Positions 34,601-43,117 of a stretch of 64,000 bases of DNA are shown here, piece by piece; the first letter of the stretch is position 1; every line of letters starts with the position of its first letter. The notes beneath the pieces were generated by a model. That model did no database searches and was not told the origin of the DNA. It saw only the letters and a list, made by a program, of their open reading frames with translations. The position numbers and the translations under genes are program-made. This DNA comes from Chara braunii. Its lineage: Eukaryota > Streptophyta > Charophyceae > Charales > Characeae. The stretch is from positions 754,245 to 818,244 of the forward strand of contig BFEA01000452.1 of assembly GCA_003427395.1 (NCBI GenBank), given 5' to 3'.

Positions 34601-35196
34601 CACATGAGATCACAGATGGCAGTAATAGTTTGCACCATAGCACCGCTATTCCATAATTCCCAAGAACCAGAGGCATGGACAAATGCGGTGTACTGGCCAG
34701 GAGCATGTAGAATATAGGCACAAACGTGCGAACAGTGGTTCAGGTCGCCACCCGAAAGGGCACGCTGCATATCAAGTTGGCTCCTTATCAAAGCAGTCCC
34801 CGAAACATAGACATTGAATCCCCCATGTTGAGTGTAATTACTATCCTGTGGGGGATATAGCGTCGAGCTATCGCCATATAACTCACGTTCCTTAACATCA
34901 AGATGGGAAGCAATGGCCAAGAAATTAGAGTGAGTATATGGTTCCCGATGATAGGCTTGTAGGCAGATGTTAGTAGCAGCGAGGCCACACAGATTCGGTG
35001 GATGCCGGTCAGGCGGATCTTCTACAGAATCTCCAAGAGTCCCCTTGCCAAGTTCATCCTCAGATTGTCCCTCGCCATCATCCCTCATATTTTGTGTTTG
35101 CCGCATTGCAGAAACGTCTAAAGTCGAAAAGAGTTGCAAGCGTGGTAACGATGCTTGGGGGGCAAAAGATGGGGACGGGATGTTGGCGAGGGTCAT
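34309..35196 (-). CDS. Josephin-like (ataxin-3-type cysteine protease fold) protein
   Basis: ATG at 35196. Residues ~65-180 match the Josephin layout in order. The catalytic-Cys block is "NLCGLAATNICLQ", compared with LC-x-Q-H/x-x-x-N-x-x-LQ in the family. Next come "FLAIASHLDVKERELYGD", "GGFNVYVSGTALIRSQLD", "GQYTAFVHASGSWELWNS" and a final "NLQLFQVID". The Cys is kept. The position of the catalytic His in "HWFTVR" holds Gln (GQYTAF), and the following "WxLWNS" resembles the WFNLNS block that carries the Asn. Josephin proteins cleave ubiquitin chains, and this copy may be inactive. Beyond ~residue 185 is a Val/Ser/Pro repeat and then a frameshift relative to the RING-like frame. Neighbours on the same strand are an RT fragment upstream and RING-like modules downstream. 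The match is by eye and could be distant. Confidence 0.6.
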   Translation of the reverse strand: MTLANIPSPSFAPQASLPRLQLFSTLDVSAMRQTQNMRDDGEGQSEDELGKGTLGDSVEDPPDRHPPNLCGLAATNICLQAYHREPYTHSNFLAIASHLDVKERELYGDSSTLYPPQDSNYTQHGGFNVYVSGTALIRSQLDMQRALSGGDLNHCSHVCAYILHAPGQYTAFVHASGSWELWNSGAMVQTITAICDLMCNYPNLQLFQVIDSMGTSCTSMPASTPISVPTSVPVFVSVSVSVSISVSFHITDSMGTTCTFVHALHLSLCLPPHLSPCPFLCTSPCLPPCMSPCLL

Positions 35197-35207
35197 GGTG
35201 GGGAGAA

Positions 35208-35828
35208 TTAACGGGTTCTTCTTCGTCCAAGAATAAAGATGGAGGAAAGGGGAGTAAGCTGAGGTTGGAAAGTAGGTCGAAGTCGGCGTCTACGACGGTG
35301 AAGTAGGCTTTCTGCAAGGGCCGAAGTGGTTTGTAGATTAGGAAGAGGGGTAACGGATGGAGACGAAACCAGGGGAGGTAGGAGTGGTGAAAACAGGGGT
35401 GGTAGAGTAGTAGGAAGGTGGGTAACATACAGAGATAAAACCAGGGGAAATAAAGGCGGTGAAGACGAGGGGGGTGAAGTCAGGGGTGGTGAAGTGGTTG
35501 AAGCAGAGGCAAGGGGGGCAGTCATAGGTGAAACCCGAAGAGGGGACTCTGCAGGTGGTAATGCAGGTATGGCCACGGATGCCATGGAGGAACACACTAA
35601 GACCAAGGGCGACACAGAAGCTGTGGTGGTCAGGGATGCCATGGACGAACACACCGAGACCAAGGGCGACACAACAACTGCAGTGTCCACGGATGCCATG
35701 AAGGAATGCACCGAGACCAAAGGTGACACAGCAGCTGCGTATCGAGTTGCTCCCGCGGAATCAATTGTAGAAGCAACCAAGGCCGATGAGGAAGAGGCTG
35801 CGAACCGAAAAGGGTCAGCCAAGGTCAC
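35208..35828 (-). CDS. Ser/Pro/Val-rich open frame upstream of the Josephin-like frame
   Basis: 206 codons, low complexity. Repeated units "SPLVSVHSFMASV", "SPLVSVCSSMASL" and "SPLVLVCSSMASV" are encoded by ~60 bp tandem repeats (35560-35745 region). The opposite strand is also open, so coding status is uncertain. It could be a disordered linker of the same element as the neighbouring frames. Confidence 0.3.
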   Translation of the reverse strand: MTLADPFRFAASSSSALVASTIDSAGATRYAAAVSPLVSVHSFMASVDTAVVVSPLVSVCSSMASLTTTASVSPLVLVCSSMASVAIPALPPAESPLRVSPMTAPLASASTTSPPLTSPPSSSPPLFPLVLSLYVTHLPTTLPPLFSPLLPPLVSSPSVTPLPNLQTTSALAESLLHRRRRRLRPTFQPQLTPLSSIFILGRRRTR

Positions 35829-36000
35829 GAATGGAAGGGGTTACTACCACTGATGAGGACACAGGTAATGAAGAAGAGGCTGTGATAGGTGTGACAGGCG
35901 CCGCTAATGAAGAAGGGGTTGTGACAGGCATAGTCCGAGGACAATGTGTGGATAACCGAGAAAGCGGGTGATGAATAGACCATCGAAGCATGTTGTAGAA
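35829..36000. other. Unassigned spacer between RT fragment and Ser/Pro-rich frame
   Basis: Short stretch with no recognisable domain on either strand. Confidence 0.3.
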
Positions 36001-36655
36001 CTATCTGGAGAGGAGAGTCACGTGCGCAGGGTACCTGTATTGACGTTTACGAATATAGGAAGTCCATCCTTTCGCAAGCATTATTGGAGAGTGCCCGCGA
36101 AAAAGCATGTGGCGTGTGAGCATCACTGCTGCAATTTTGAAATCATACTAGTTGCAAACATACTCAAACCTAGTAAGCTGGCTTGTAAACACTCCCGTCG
36201 GCTGGTGTGCAGGGACGTTAGACGTAGCACTAGGATAACGAATAACAGGGAAATTTTATTCAGCTGCTTTGTCAAAGACACTCATACGCAGGGAACCGTC
36301 AGGGCGGACTTGGAGGCGTGCACCCACGAATGTGCAAAAGCCATGAGGCGTTGTGGTCTCCTTCCATTTGAGGCCATAGTGCTCTAACGGTGGTGGTAGA
36401 TATCCCCATGAGAGAACATCATCGATCAAGCGGTATGTGAACGCATACTGTTGAGCTGCTCGAAGATCACGCCGCTGGAGGTCATCAACAAATCGAGCCT
36501 CATCCCAATACAACGTCAAATTAGCTATCTCTGGACCATAATTAGTCCCCATCGGGATGCCAATCAGCTGATGTCGGAAGGTGCCGTCCGCTGCATAAAA
36601 ATAAGTGTTTGTGACAATGAAATGGAGATGTTCAATAATTTGGGGAACGGTCAAG
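36001..36655 (-). pseudogene. Reverse transcriptase fragment, IPMGTN type (Penelope-like affinity suspected)
   Basis: The minus strand reads "VPQIIEHLHFIVTNTYF", then "HQLIGIPMGTNYGPEIANLT", then the catalytic box "FTYRLIDDVLSWG", then "GFCTFVGARLQVRPDGSL". After TAA (36256-36258) the same frame continues "NFPVIRYPSATSNVP", "SQLTRFEYVCN", TAG (36148-36150), "YDFKIAAVM", and ends at TAG 36001. RTs with IPMGTN-type and Y-x-DD boxes and this C-terminal layout occur in Penelope-like and related retroelements, and I infer that affinity. The N-terminal RT blocks are missing because the frame begins at a fusion with inverted RING sequence. The YxDD aspartates (LIDD) are intact, but two stops make it non-functional. 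Confidence 0.75.
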
Positions 36656-36722
36656 GCAGTATGTCCCATCTGTGCTTGCGGGCGTTATAGCTAATGTGCA
36701 CTTAACTGTGATAGTGAACGCA
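36656..36722 (+). repeat. Inverted, divergent copy of RING-like segment
   Basis: This 66-67 bp is the reverse complement of 34054-34120 with about nine differences. Translated on the plus strand it reads "CPICACGRYS", stop, "CALNCDSE", matching "CPICVCGRYSECALNCDGE" of the RING frame. It joins directly to the RT fragment and ends at a (TA)n tract. Confidence 0.85.
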
Positions 36723-36736
36723 ATATATATATATAT

Positions 36737-37498
36737 ACGGGGTTACCAAATCGAACGTTTGGAGGCCCCCGAGTTGGCCCCCGAACGTTCGGGCGTTCGG
36801 GGTCCTGTTGGGGGGCCGAACACCTCCAGGTTCGGCCCCCGCCAAGAACAATTTCGGGGCCTAAAAATAAGTTTTTTTTTCTGAATGTTTTTTTGTGAGT
36901 TCTCTATAATGTAACCTACACGCCTATAAAGTTTCAAGACATTCTGTATAGCCAAAAAAACATTAAAAATCGTCAAAGATGGGGGTGTCAAAATGTGCTC
37001 GCCCACTCACTATTTTGTTTTTTTTTCACTTGTAACTTTTTGTTTTCACTTTATTTCGGGGCTTAAAAAAATTATTATTTTTTGAAAAACATTAAATGAG
37101 TTATTGATTATGTAAACTACATATCTGTAAATTTTCAGGGCATTTGTCAATGCCAAAAAATAATTAAAAATCGGCAAAGATGGCGGTGTCGAAAAGGTGT
37201 TGGCACACTCACTCATTTTAATTCTCTTTTTATTTTTTCTTATTTTTATCAGAGTGGTTATTTTCTGTATTTGATTTTTAATTCAAATTTGGCAAAGAAT
37301 TTGGATACAGTGCTTGGGCAAATGTTGTTTAGTTTATGTTTTTCCATAACATAGTTTTTTCTCGAGATTTTTTGAAAACGTTTTTTTTTTTTTTTTTTTT
37401 TTTTTTTGGTCGGTGTTCGGCCCGAACGACCGAACGCCTTCCGAAGGGGTCCCGTACGTTCCGGCTTTCGGGTTCGGGCGTTCGGCCCGTTCCGACCC

Positions 37499-37502
<4 letters not shown>
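36737..37502 (+). mobile_element. Micron-like TIR element M2 (~765 bp)
   Basis: Left end GGGGTTACCAAATCGAACG, right end (reverse complement) AGGGTCGGAACGGGCCGAACG. The core has two ~190 bp tandem repeats, each starting "TTTCGGGGC" and containing "CAAAGATGG". A block "TGTTTAGTTTATG" and a poly-T tract come before the right arm. (TA)n is on both flanks. Confidence 0.8.

Positions 37503-37563
<61 letters not shown>
37503..37563. repeat. (TA)n microsatellite between M2 and M3
   Basis: About 58 bp of pure TA separating two copies of the same TIR element. Confidence 0.95.
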
Positions 37564-37565
<2 letters not shown>

Positions 37566-37995
37566 GGTTGCCAGGCCAAACGTACAGAGGCCCCTAAGCT
37601 GACCCCCGAACGTTCGGGCGTTCGGGTCCCCGTACGGGGCCCGAACTCGAAGGGGTTAAAAATAAAAAATCGCCAAAGATGGCGGTGTTAAAAACTTGCT
37701 CGCCCCCGCAATAATTTCATTCTCGTTTTATTTTTTCTTATTTTCATTAATATTATTTATTTTTCGTATTTGATTTTTATTTCAAATTTGGAAATGAATT
37801 TGGATGTACTGTTGAGGCAAATGTTGTTTAGTTTATTCTTCTGCATGACATATATTGTTTTGAGAATTTTTGAAAACTTCGTTTGTTTTTTGGTTCCGCG
37901 TTCGGCTGAACGTCCGAACGTGTCGAGAGGGGGTCCCAAACGTTCGGGCATTCTGGTTCGGGTGTTCGGCCCGTCCCAAACGCCGGCAACCCTGT
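37564..37995 (+). mobile_element. Micron-like TIR element M3 (~430 bp, internally deleted)
   Basis: Left end CGGTTGCCAGGCCAAACG, right end (reverse complement) AGGGTTGCCGGCGTTTGGG. It lacks the first of the two internal ~190 bp repeats. Same orientation as M2. Confidence 0.8.
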
Positions 37996-38029
37996 AGATA
38001 TATATATGTGACGATATATATATATCTAT

Positions 38030-38761
38030 AGGGTTGCTGGTATTTGGGTTCGGTCGAACTCCCGAACCCGAACCTGTTGAACATTCGGTGCCCCTTGGGT
38101 ATGTGTTCAGCCGTTCGGAATGAACGCAGACCTAAAAAAAAAAAAAAAAAAAAAAAATCTCAGTGCTACAACCGAATTCTTTATCAAATTTGAAAATAAT
38201 AATAATAATAAGAATAAGAATAAGAATAAGAATAAGAATAAGAAAATTTATTAAAAAGTAAAAAAAAACGAAAAGATAATTAATTAGTGAGTGAGCGAGC
38301 ATGTTTTCATCGCCATCTTTCACGATTTCTGATTTTTTTAGGGGATGGCCAAGTGCCCTTAAAATTTGCAGATGTGTATTTTACATAATATAAAACTCAT
38401 AAAAAATGTTTGAAAAAAATTAAAAAAATAACAAGATATTTGAGGCACCAAAATAAAATCAAAACAAAAAGTGAAAACCCAAAAAAGGAGAACAGAGTGG
38501 CCGAGCACATTTTAGCACCGCCGTCTTTGACAATTTTTCATTTTTGTTTGGCTTTGTAAAATACCTTGCAAATTTATATGCATGTAGCGCATGTCATACA
38601 GAACTTACAAAAACAATGTCAACAAAAAATTATGTTTAGGCCCGGAAATAATTTTTGGCAGGGGCCGAACCCCTTAAGGTTCGGACCCGGAACGAGACCC
38701 CGGGGGCCCGAACGTTCAGGGGTCGGCCAGGGGGGCCCCGAACATTCGGTTGGGTAACCAT
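38030..38761 (-). mobile_element. Micron-like TIR element M4 (~730 bp, inverted)
   Basis: Ends AGGGTTGCTGGTATTTGGG and (reverse complement) ATGGTTACCCAACCGAATG. Core blocks appear in reverse orientation relative to M2 (AGTGAGTGAGCGAGCA, GCCATCTTTCACGATTT). An AATAAG microsatellite lies at 38195-38240. TA-rich tracts are on both sides. Confidence 0.75.
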
Positions 38762-39871
38762 GTGTGTATATATATAAATATACATATGTATATATATATA
38801 TTTAAAAAAAAAAAAAGTGTATAGAATTGGTAATGAATAAAAACTATTTAGCTGTTACATAAGAAGACGCATAAAGATATCGGTGCCCTAATGCAAATAT
38901 TGTTGTATGTCATTGTGAAGAAAAAGTATATGACAACAAAAGTAGTGAGTTCGTCAGCCGTTCGTCTATCAAGATATCGATAATGTCGAAACCCAGAGAC
39001 ATAACACGGTTGGTGAAGCAACTGAAAATTTTGCAGATTTCTATAGGGCATGGGGAGCGCATGATAAAACAAGAGTTATGATGGAGTAGTGTTGGGTGAA
39101 GATAGTTTAAAAGCAACAGGAACATATAGATAAGCCCACGTTCGAACTTTATGAGTAGAAGGAGATGGCTAAACAGAGTAGAGCGTTCATGAACCGTCTT
39201 GAGTGAGAAATTATTTAAATGAGGGAAAATGCAAAATACAGGTTGTGTAGTGTGATGTGATTAACGGAATGCATTCAATGCATTGTCATGCTATAGAGAT
39301 CAATAGTATTTAAAAAAGGATTAAAGAGTTAGAAGCGATAACAATAGGACAAAGTACATCGAAGTCCGAGGATGACATCACTTTCATTGGCTACTGTAAG
39401 GGAGGGTCTGTAAGTCGAATAGGACAAGAAAAATTCACGTTATCATTGTTATGTTTCAACCCCTATATGTTGGAGAAACAGTTGTCGGAATGAAGGAAAA
39501 CCATTTACTATCCCTACTTCTGGATTTGTCGTCTCCAAGTTCTTATCACGGAGATGACCCTCTTCGAATTGGCAATGGAAGATGTATTTTGGAGAAATTT
39601 CGAAAATTCACCTTCCATTCAAGAGTCGAGGGACTCCTAAACTGTGGGACATAAAGTCTGTTCTAGTTATTTTTGTGAAGACGCGCTTTAAAGATTTATT
39701 GCTTATTGACTCATTAAATGATGGGTATGATGAAGGTTGATATTTTTTATTTGGGTACCTCATGGTGTGAGGTAAGTCAAAGACATATCTACCCCTAATA
39801 GATTCTCTCCAAAGAAGAAACATGTACAATAACCAAAGGAGACGACGGTTGGCCTCCCAGGCCGAGAGGAG
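38762..39871. other. No recognised gene
   Basis: AT-rich sequence with short unassigned frames. The segment from about 39440 to 39870 may belong to the coding relic that follows. Confidence 0.35.
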
Positions 39872-40309
39872 TTGGGGACAAATGATGACAATGGCAAAGA
39901 CCCTAAGGGAACAAAGAAATGGAAAAGAAAAAAAGAAAAAAATCAAGGGACGGAGAAGGGGAAGGAAAATAAGAATGGAGTGAGCAAAGACAAAGGCATG
40001 TCCTATCAAGTGATAGTAAAAGGGTTAAGGAGTGAGAATAGGATGGAGAACAAACCCCACCGTCATCCAAAGGATGAGGATGGACTTAATGGTCAAGAGA
40101 AGGAGAAAGAGAAAGATGAAGGATTGGGAAGTTGTGAGGATGATGTGAAAAAGCCAATTGAAATTGACGAAAACTCAAATTCGGACTCTGAGTCAGAGCC
40201 CTTTACCGTAGACAAATGCAAGCAGATGGAATCAGATCCCTATGTGCACGATTACAAAGATGGGTTGGGAGATAGCGAGTCAGAGGATGGAGAGGGAGGA
40301 GGAACTTAG
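39872..40309 (+). CDS. Lys/Glu/Asp-rich frame, possible LINE ORF1-type relic
   Basis: 145 codons: a basic start ("GTKKWKRKKEKNQGTEKGKE") followed by an acidic part ("SNSDSESEPFTVDKCKQ", "DGLGDSESEDGEGGG"). No RNA-binding motif is seen. Its acidic part is repeated downstream in a tandem DNA duplication, where the second copy is broken by stops. Together with the LINE-type tail at 41652 this suggests a retroposon derivative that has lost the RT region. Confidence 0.35.
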   Translation: MGTNDDNGKDPKGTKKWKRKKEKNQGTEKGKENKNGVSKDKGMSYQVIVKGLRSENRMENKPHRHPKDEDGLNGQEKEKEKDEGLGSCEDDVKKPIEIDENSNSDSESEPFTVDKCKQMESDPYVHDYKDGLGDSESEDGEGGGT

Positions 40310-41145
40310 AAAACGATAGGAGGTTATGAAATAAAAAACTCGAAATAGTGGATGGAGAAGAAACATCCAAGGAAGAAGAGGATACAGAAGAAGGTAGTAA
40401 GACTCTGTGTGAAGAAGAAGAAAACGTGGTAGAAGGGTTCACAAAGCAGGAGGAAATCCTTATGAGTAAATAGGAATGTTGTGATGGTATGGAGAGGTGC
40501 AATCAAGTAAATTATTTGGAAGAACATAAATGTTAAGGTTTCTAGGGTAACTCTCATCCAGAGGATGAGGACGAACTTAATGGTCAAAAGAAGGAAAAAA
40601 AGAAAGATGAAGGATTGAGAAGTAATGAGGATGATGTGGAAAAACCAATTGAGATTGACGAAGATTCGGATTCTGAGTACGAGTGAGAACCCTTTACCGC
40701 AGACAAGCAGATGGAACCATATCCCTATGTGCATGATTATGAAGATGGGTTGGGAGACAGTGAGTAAGAGGAATAAGGAGGAGGGACTCAGAAAGTGATA
40801 AGAGATTATGAAATAGAAAACAGTGAAAACTCAAAAATTTAATGGAGGATGGAGAATAAACATCCAAAGAAGAAGAGGTTACGGAGGAAGATAGTAAGAC
40901 TCTGTGTGAAGACGAAGAAGACGAGGTAGAAGGGTTCACAAAACACGAGGAAATCCTTGTGAGTAAATAGAAAGAGAAAGTTACGTAGTGATTGAATATG
41001 GAATGATGATTGAATCCTATGTGGGTGAAAAAAAAATAACGCAGACGTACTGAAATGGTGGAACTATGTTGTTATGGTATGGAGAGGTGCAATCATGAGT
41101 ATTATTTGGACTAACATAAATGCTAAGGTTTCTAGGGTAGAAGTT
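40060..41145 (+). repeat. Tandem duplication of ~500-590 bp (two copies)
   Basis: Copy 1 (about 40060-40556) and copy 2 (about 40557-41145) share "CATCCARAGGATGAGGA", "TATCCCTATGTGCA"-type and "ACTCTGTGTGAAGA" blocks. Both end with "GGTATGGAGAGGTGCAATCA" and "GGTTTCTAGGGTA". Copy 2 carries an insertion near its end and more stops. Confidence 0.85.
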
Positions 41146-41651
41146 TTCTCCGTAGGTTATAAGGTTTCACTGATGAAAGGACATATCAAATTGACGACTC
41201 AGAGAGATTGGCGAGCGACATGATCAAGACAAGGCAGAAACCATTTTTGGTTTATGTCAACCTGGGAAAGAACAATGCTCGGGCAACAATATCTGCACAA
41301 GGACATTTGAAGTTAGCTTCATGGCTCTTACCGGACATCAGTTATCTAGTGATCGCATTACACAACCTTATACCTGTTTGGTTTCACAAAGGGAAGTTAG
41401 TTAATACTCCATGTAAATGTAGAAGATAACTTTTCATTTTTTTATGATGTTTTTTAAATTTTGCTGTTGTTTTACTTGCCCCCACCTACTCTGAGGATTT
41501 TCAAATAAGGTTTATGTCTCTTACCCAAAGTTTTCGAAGATGGGTAAGACTCCCAATCTGAGTATGAATAGAGTATGATTAGTTTCTTTGTTCTTTGGAT
41601 TTTCCTTTTGTTAGTCATGTTGCTTTCTTTTTGGAGGTTTGCACTCTGAAT
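41146..41651 (+). pseudogene. Coding-like relic after the duplication
   Basis: The frame 41208-41429 ("QKPFLVYVNLGKNNARATIS", "LVIALHNLIPVWFHKGK") has protein-like composition but no domain I recognise. It is followed by AT-rich sequence and then the LINE-type tail. Confidence 0.3.
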
Positions 41652-41780
41652 AGGACGCTGGACCCGGTTTCCAATAAAGAGCCTAAGTTGCGTATTGACC
41701 CAGTATTCCGGGTGGAGATATAGAGGGATTCCCGACCTCTTTTTCAATTTTCATTTGTAATAAAATAAAATAAAATAAAA
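41652..41780 (+). mobile_element. LINE/SINE 3' tail ending in (AAAAT)n (copy D)
   Basis: Core GGACGCTGGACCCGGTTTCC, then a "GAGCCTAAGTTG" block and "GGGATTCCCGACCTC", ending in repeated AAAAT/AAAATA units at about 41758-41780. It is closest to copy E at 44677-44819. Confidence 0.7.
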
Positions 41781-42330
41781 TTTGTTCAAAAAGGGATAAT
41801 TTGTAGTAGAGGGTGGTGACCAGGCCTCAGCAGGTGAGCCGATACTCATTCATTGGAAGGTCAGATGGATTGCACGGACCCAGGGGAAGTCACATCAAGA
41901 TGACACTATGATTCCGCGACCTATACTAATGCTCAGATCTCAAGTCGTGATCTGCACCAACGCTTACTGGACTAACCCGAACATCTTCGTGCAGATACTA
42001 TCGTAACTCTATGTTAAAGCACCGATACATGGGCACCTGGGCCGCGGGCCTAACACCTCAAATTCTGGAGGCATGAAACAAAAATGCCACTGCCGATGAA
42101 ATTTATCAACGGGGACCCATTTTGATGTTTCGGCCTCGTTTTCTCGTGACAACAAGTTTCCGACTGCAAGACGGGGACCGTGTATTTATGGTTTAAGGAC
42201 GAATCAAGCACACACACGTTCATAGGCTCTTTAGATATATAGAAGCACAAAATAATGAAACAAAGAGAGAGAGAGATAATAGTAGAGAGAGAAAGAGAAA
42301 ACGAAGACATGTGTGTGAGAGTATGTTGTG
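41781..42330. other. No recognised gene
   Basis: Mixed sequence with no supported coding or known repeat content. Confidence 0.35.

Positions 42331-42382
<52 letters not shown>
42331..42382. repeat. (GA)n microsatellite
   Basis: A GA tract with two AAAGAAAG interruptions. The SLSL-type frames on the minus strand are artefacts. Confidence 0.95.
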
Positions 42383-42386
<4 letters not shown>

Positions 42387-42618
42387 AAGAGAGAGAGATG
42401 TCCGCATGATTGTATGTGTGCGTATCCGTCGCTGTGTGTGTGAATTGGGAAGCCAGATTGCCACGCTTGTGGGCATGGGTATTCTGCAAACTTGTGGGCC
42501 CAGTAAGGAGGGTAAACCAGGTAAAAATAAATGCAGGCTCAGGCCTCAACGACGAGATCCTGACAAGGGCATAACATAAAGAATTTGTCCGAAAAGAGCA
42601 TTCCGTTCTACCCATATC

Positions 42619-42669
42619 TTTTAGGGGCATTTTGGCATATATCTCAACTTATGGAGGTGTATGGCAAGT
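42619..42669 (+). repeat. Direct repeat flanking a foldback element (left)
   Basis: "TTTAGGGGCATTTTGGCATA" continuing to "TATGGCAAGTT". It matches 43067-43117. A more diverged relative is at about 10297-10355. Confidence 0.8.
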
Positions 42670-43005
42670 TCGATATGCCCCTGAAAGTTCAATAAATTTG
42701 CATCGTGCCCCTCCGACGATTGATTTACCCTGCCATGCCCCTGGGGCCTCTGAACTTTCCTGCAGCCCCCCTCCTTTGTGAGGGTAGCAACTTTCCAGCA
42801 TGCCCCTGGCTCTGGGAGAGAAGCTATCGGGGCATACTAGAAATTCAGAACCAGTACCGGTAGGGGTATATTGAACATTTTTCAGGCCCAAACGACACCA
42901 GGGGTTTTTCAGAAACTTCAATATCTGTCAGAGGGGCGCTGCAGGGTAAGTCGACCGTTAGAGCGGCACGCTGCAAATAAATCGAACTTTGAGGGGCATA
43001 TCGAT
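42669..43005. mobile_element. Foldback/MITE-like element with ~75 bp inverted ends
   Basis: Left end TTCGATATGCCCCTGAAAGT, right end (reverse complement) ATCGATATGCCCCTCAAAGT. Similarity continues at roughly 80% for about 75 bp on each side ("TTTGCATCGTGCCCCTC" against "TTTGCAGCGTGCCGCTC"). The interior repeats the short block GCCCCTG. No coding capacity. Confidence 0.75.
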
Positions 43006-43066
43006 AATTTTTTCTTTCTGTTTTGATTTTTTTTATATTTCTTTTTAAATTTGATTATCCCTCCCC

Positions 43067-43117
43067 CTTTAGGGGCATTTTGCCATATATCTCAACTTAC
43101 GGGGTATATGGCAAGTT
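43067..43117 (+). repeat. Direct repeat flanking the foldback element (right)
   Basis: Copy of 42619-42669 lying ~60 bp beyond the element's right end, so it is too far out and too long to be a simple target duplication. Confidence 0.8.

Larger units (their letters stand above)
33854..36722 (-). mobile_element. Composite retroelement relic: RT, Ser/Pro, Josephin-like, RING-like
   Basis: All recognisable frames lie on the minus strand in the order RT, Ser/Pro-rich, Josephin-like, RING-like. The inverted RING copy at the RT boundary ties the two ends together as related material. It abuts the (TA)n tract at 36723-36736. Whether RT and Josephin/RING belonged to one element or were brought together by adjacent insertions cannot be settled from one copy. 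Confidence 0.45.

Noticed and set aside
35326-35853. Gly/Glu/Arg-rich plus-strand frame opposite the Ser/Pro-rich frame
   Set aside because: Antisense mirror of a tandem DNA repeat. The neighbouring recognisable frames are all on the minus strand.
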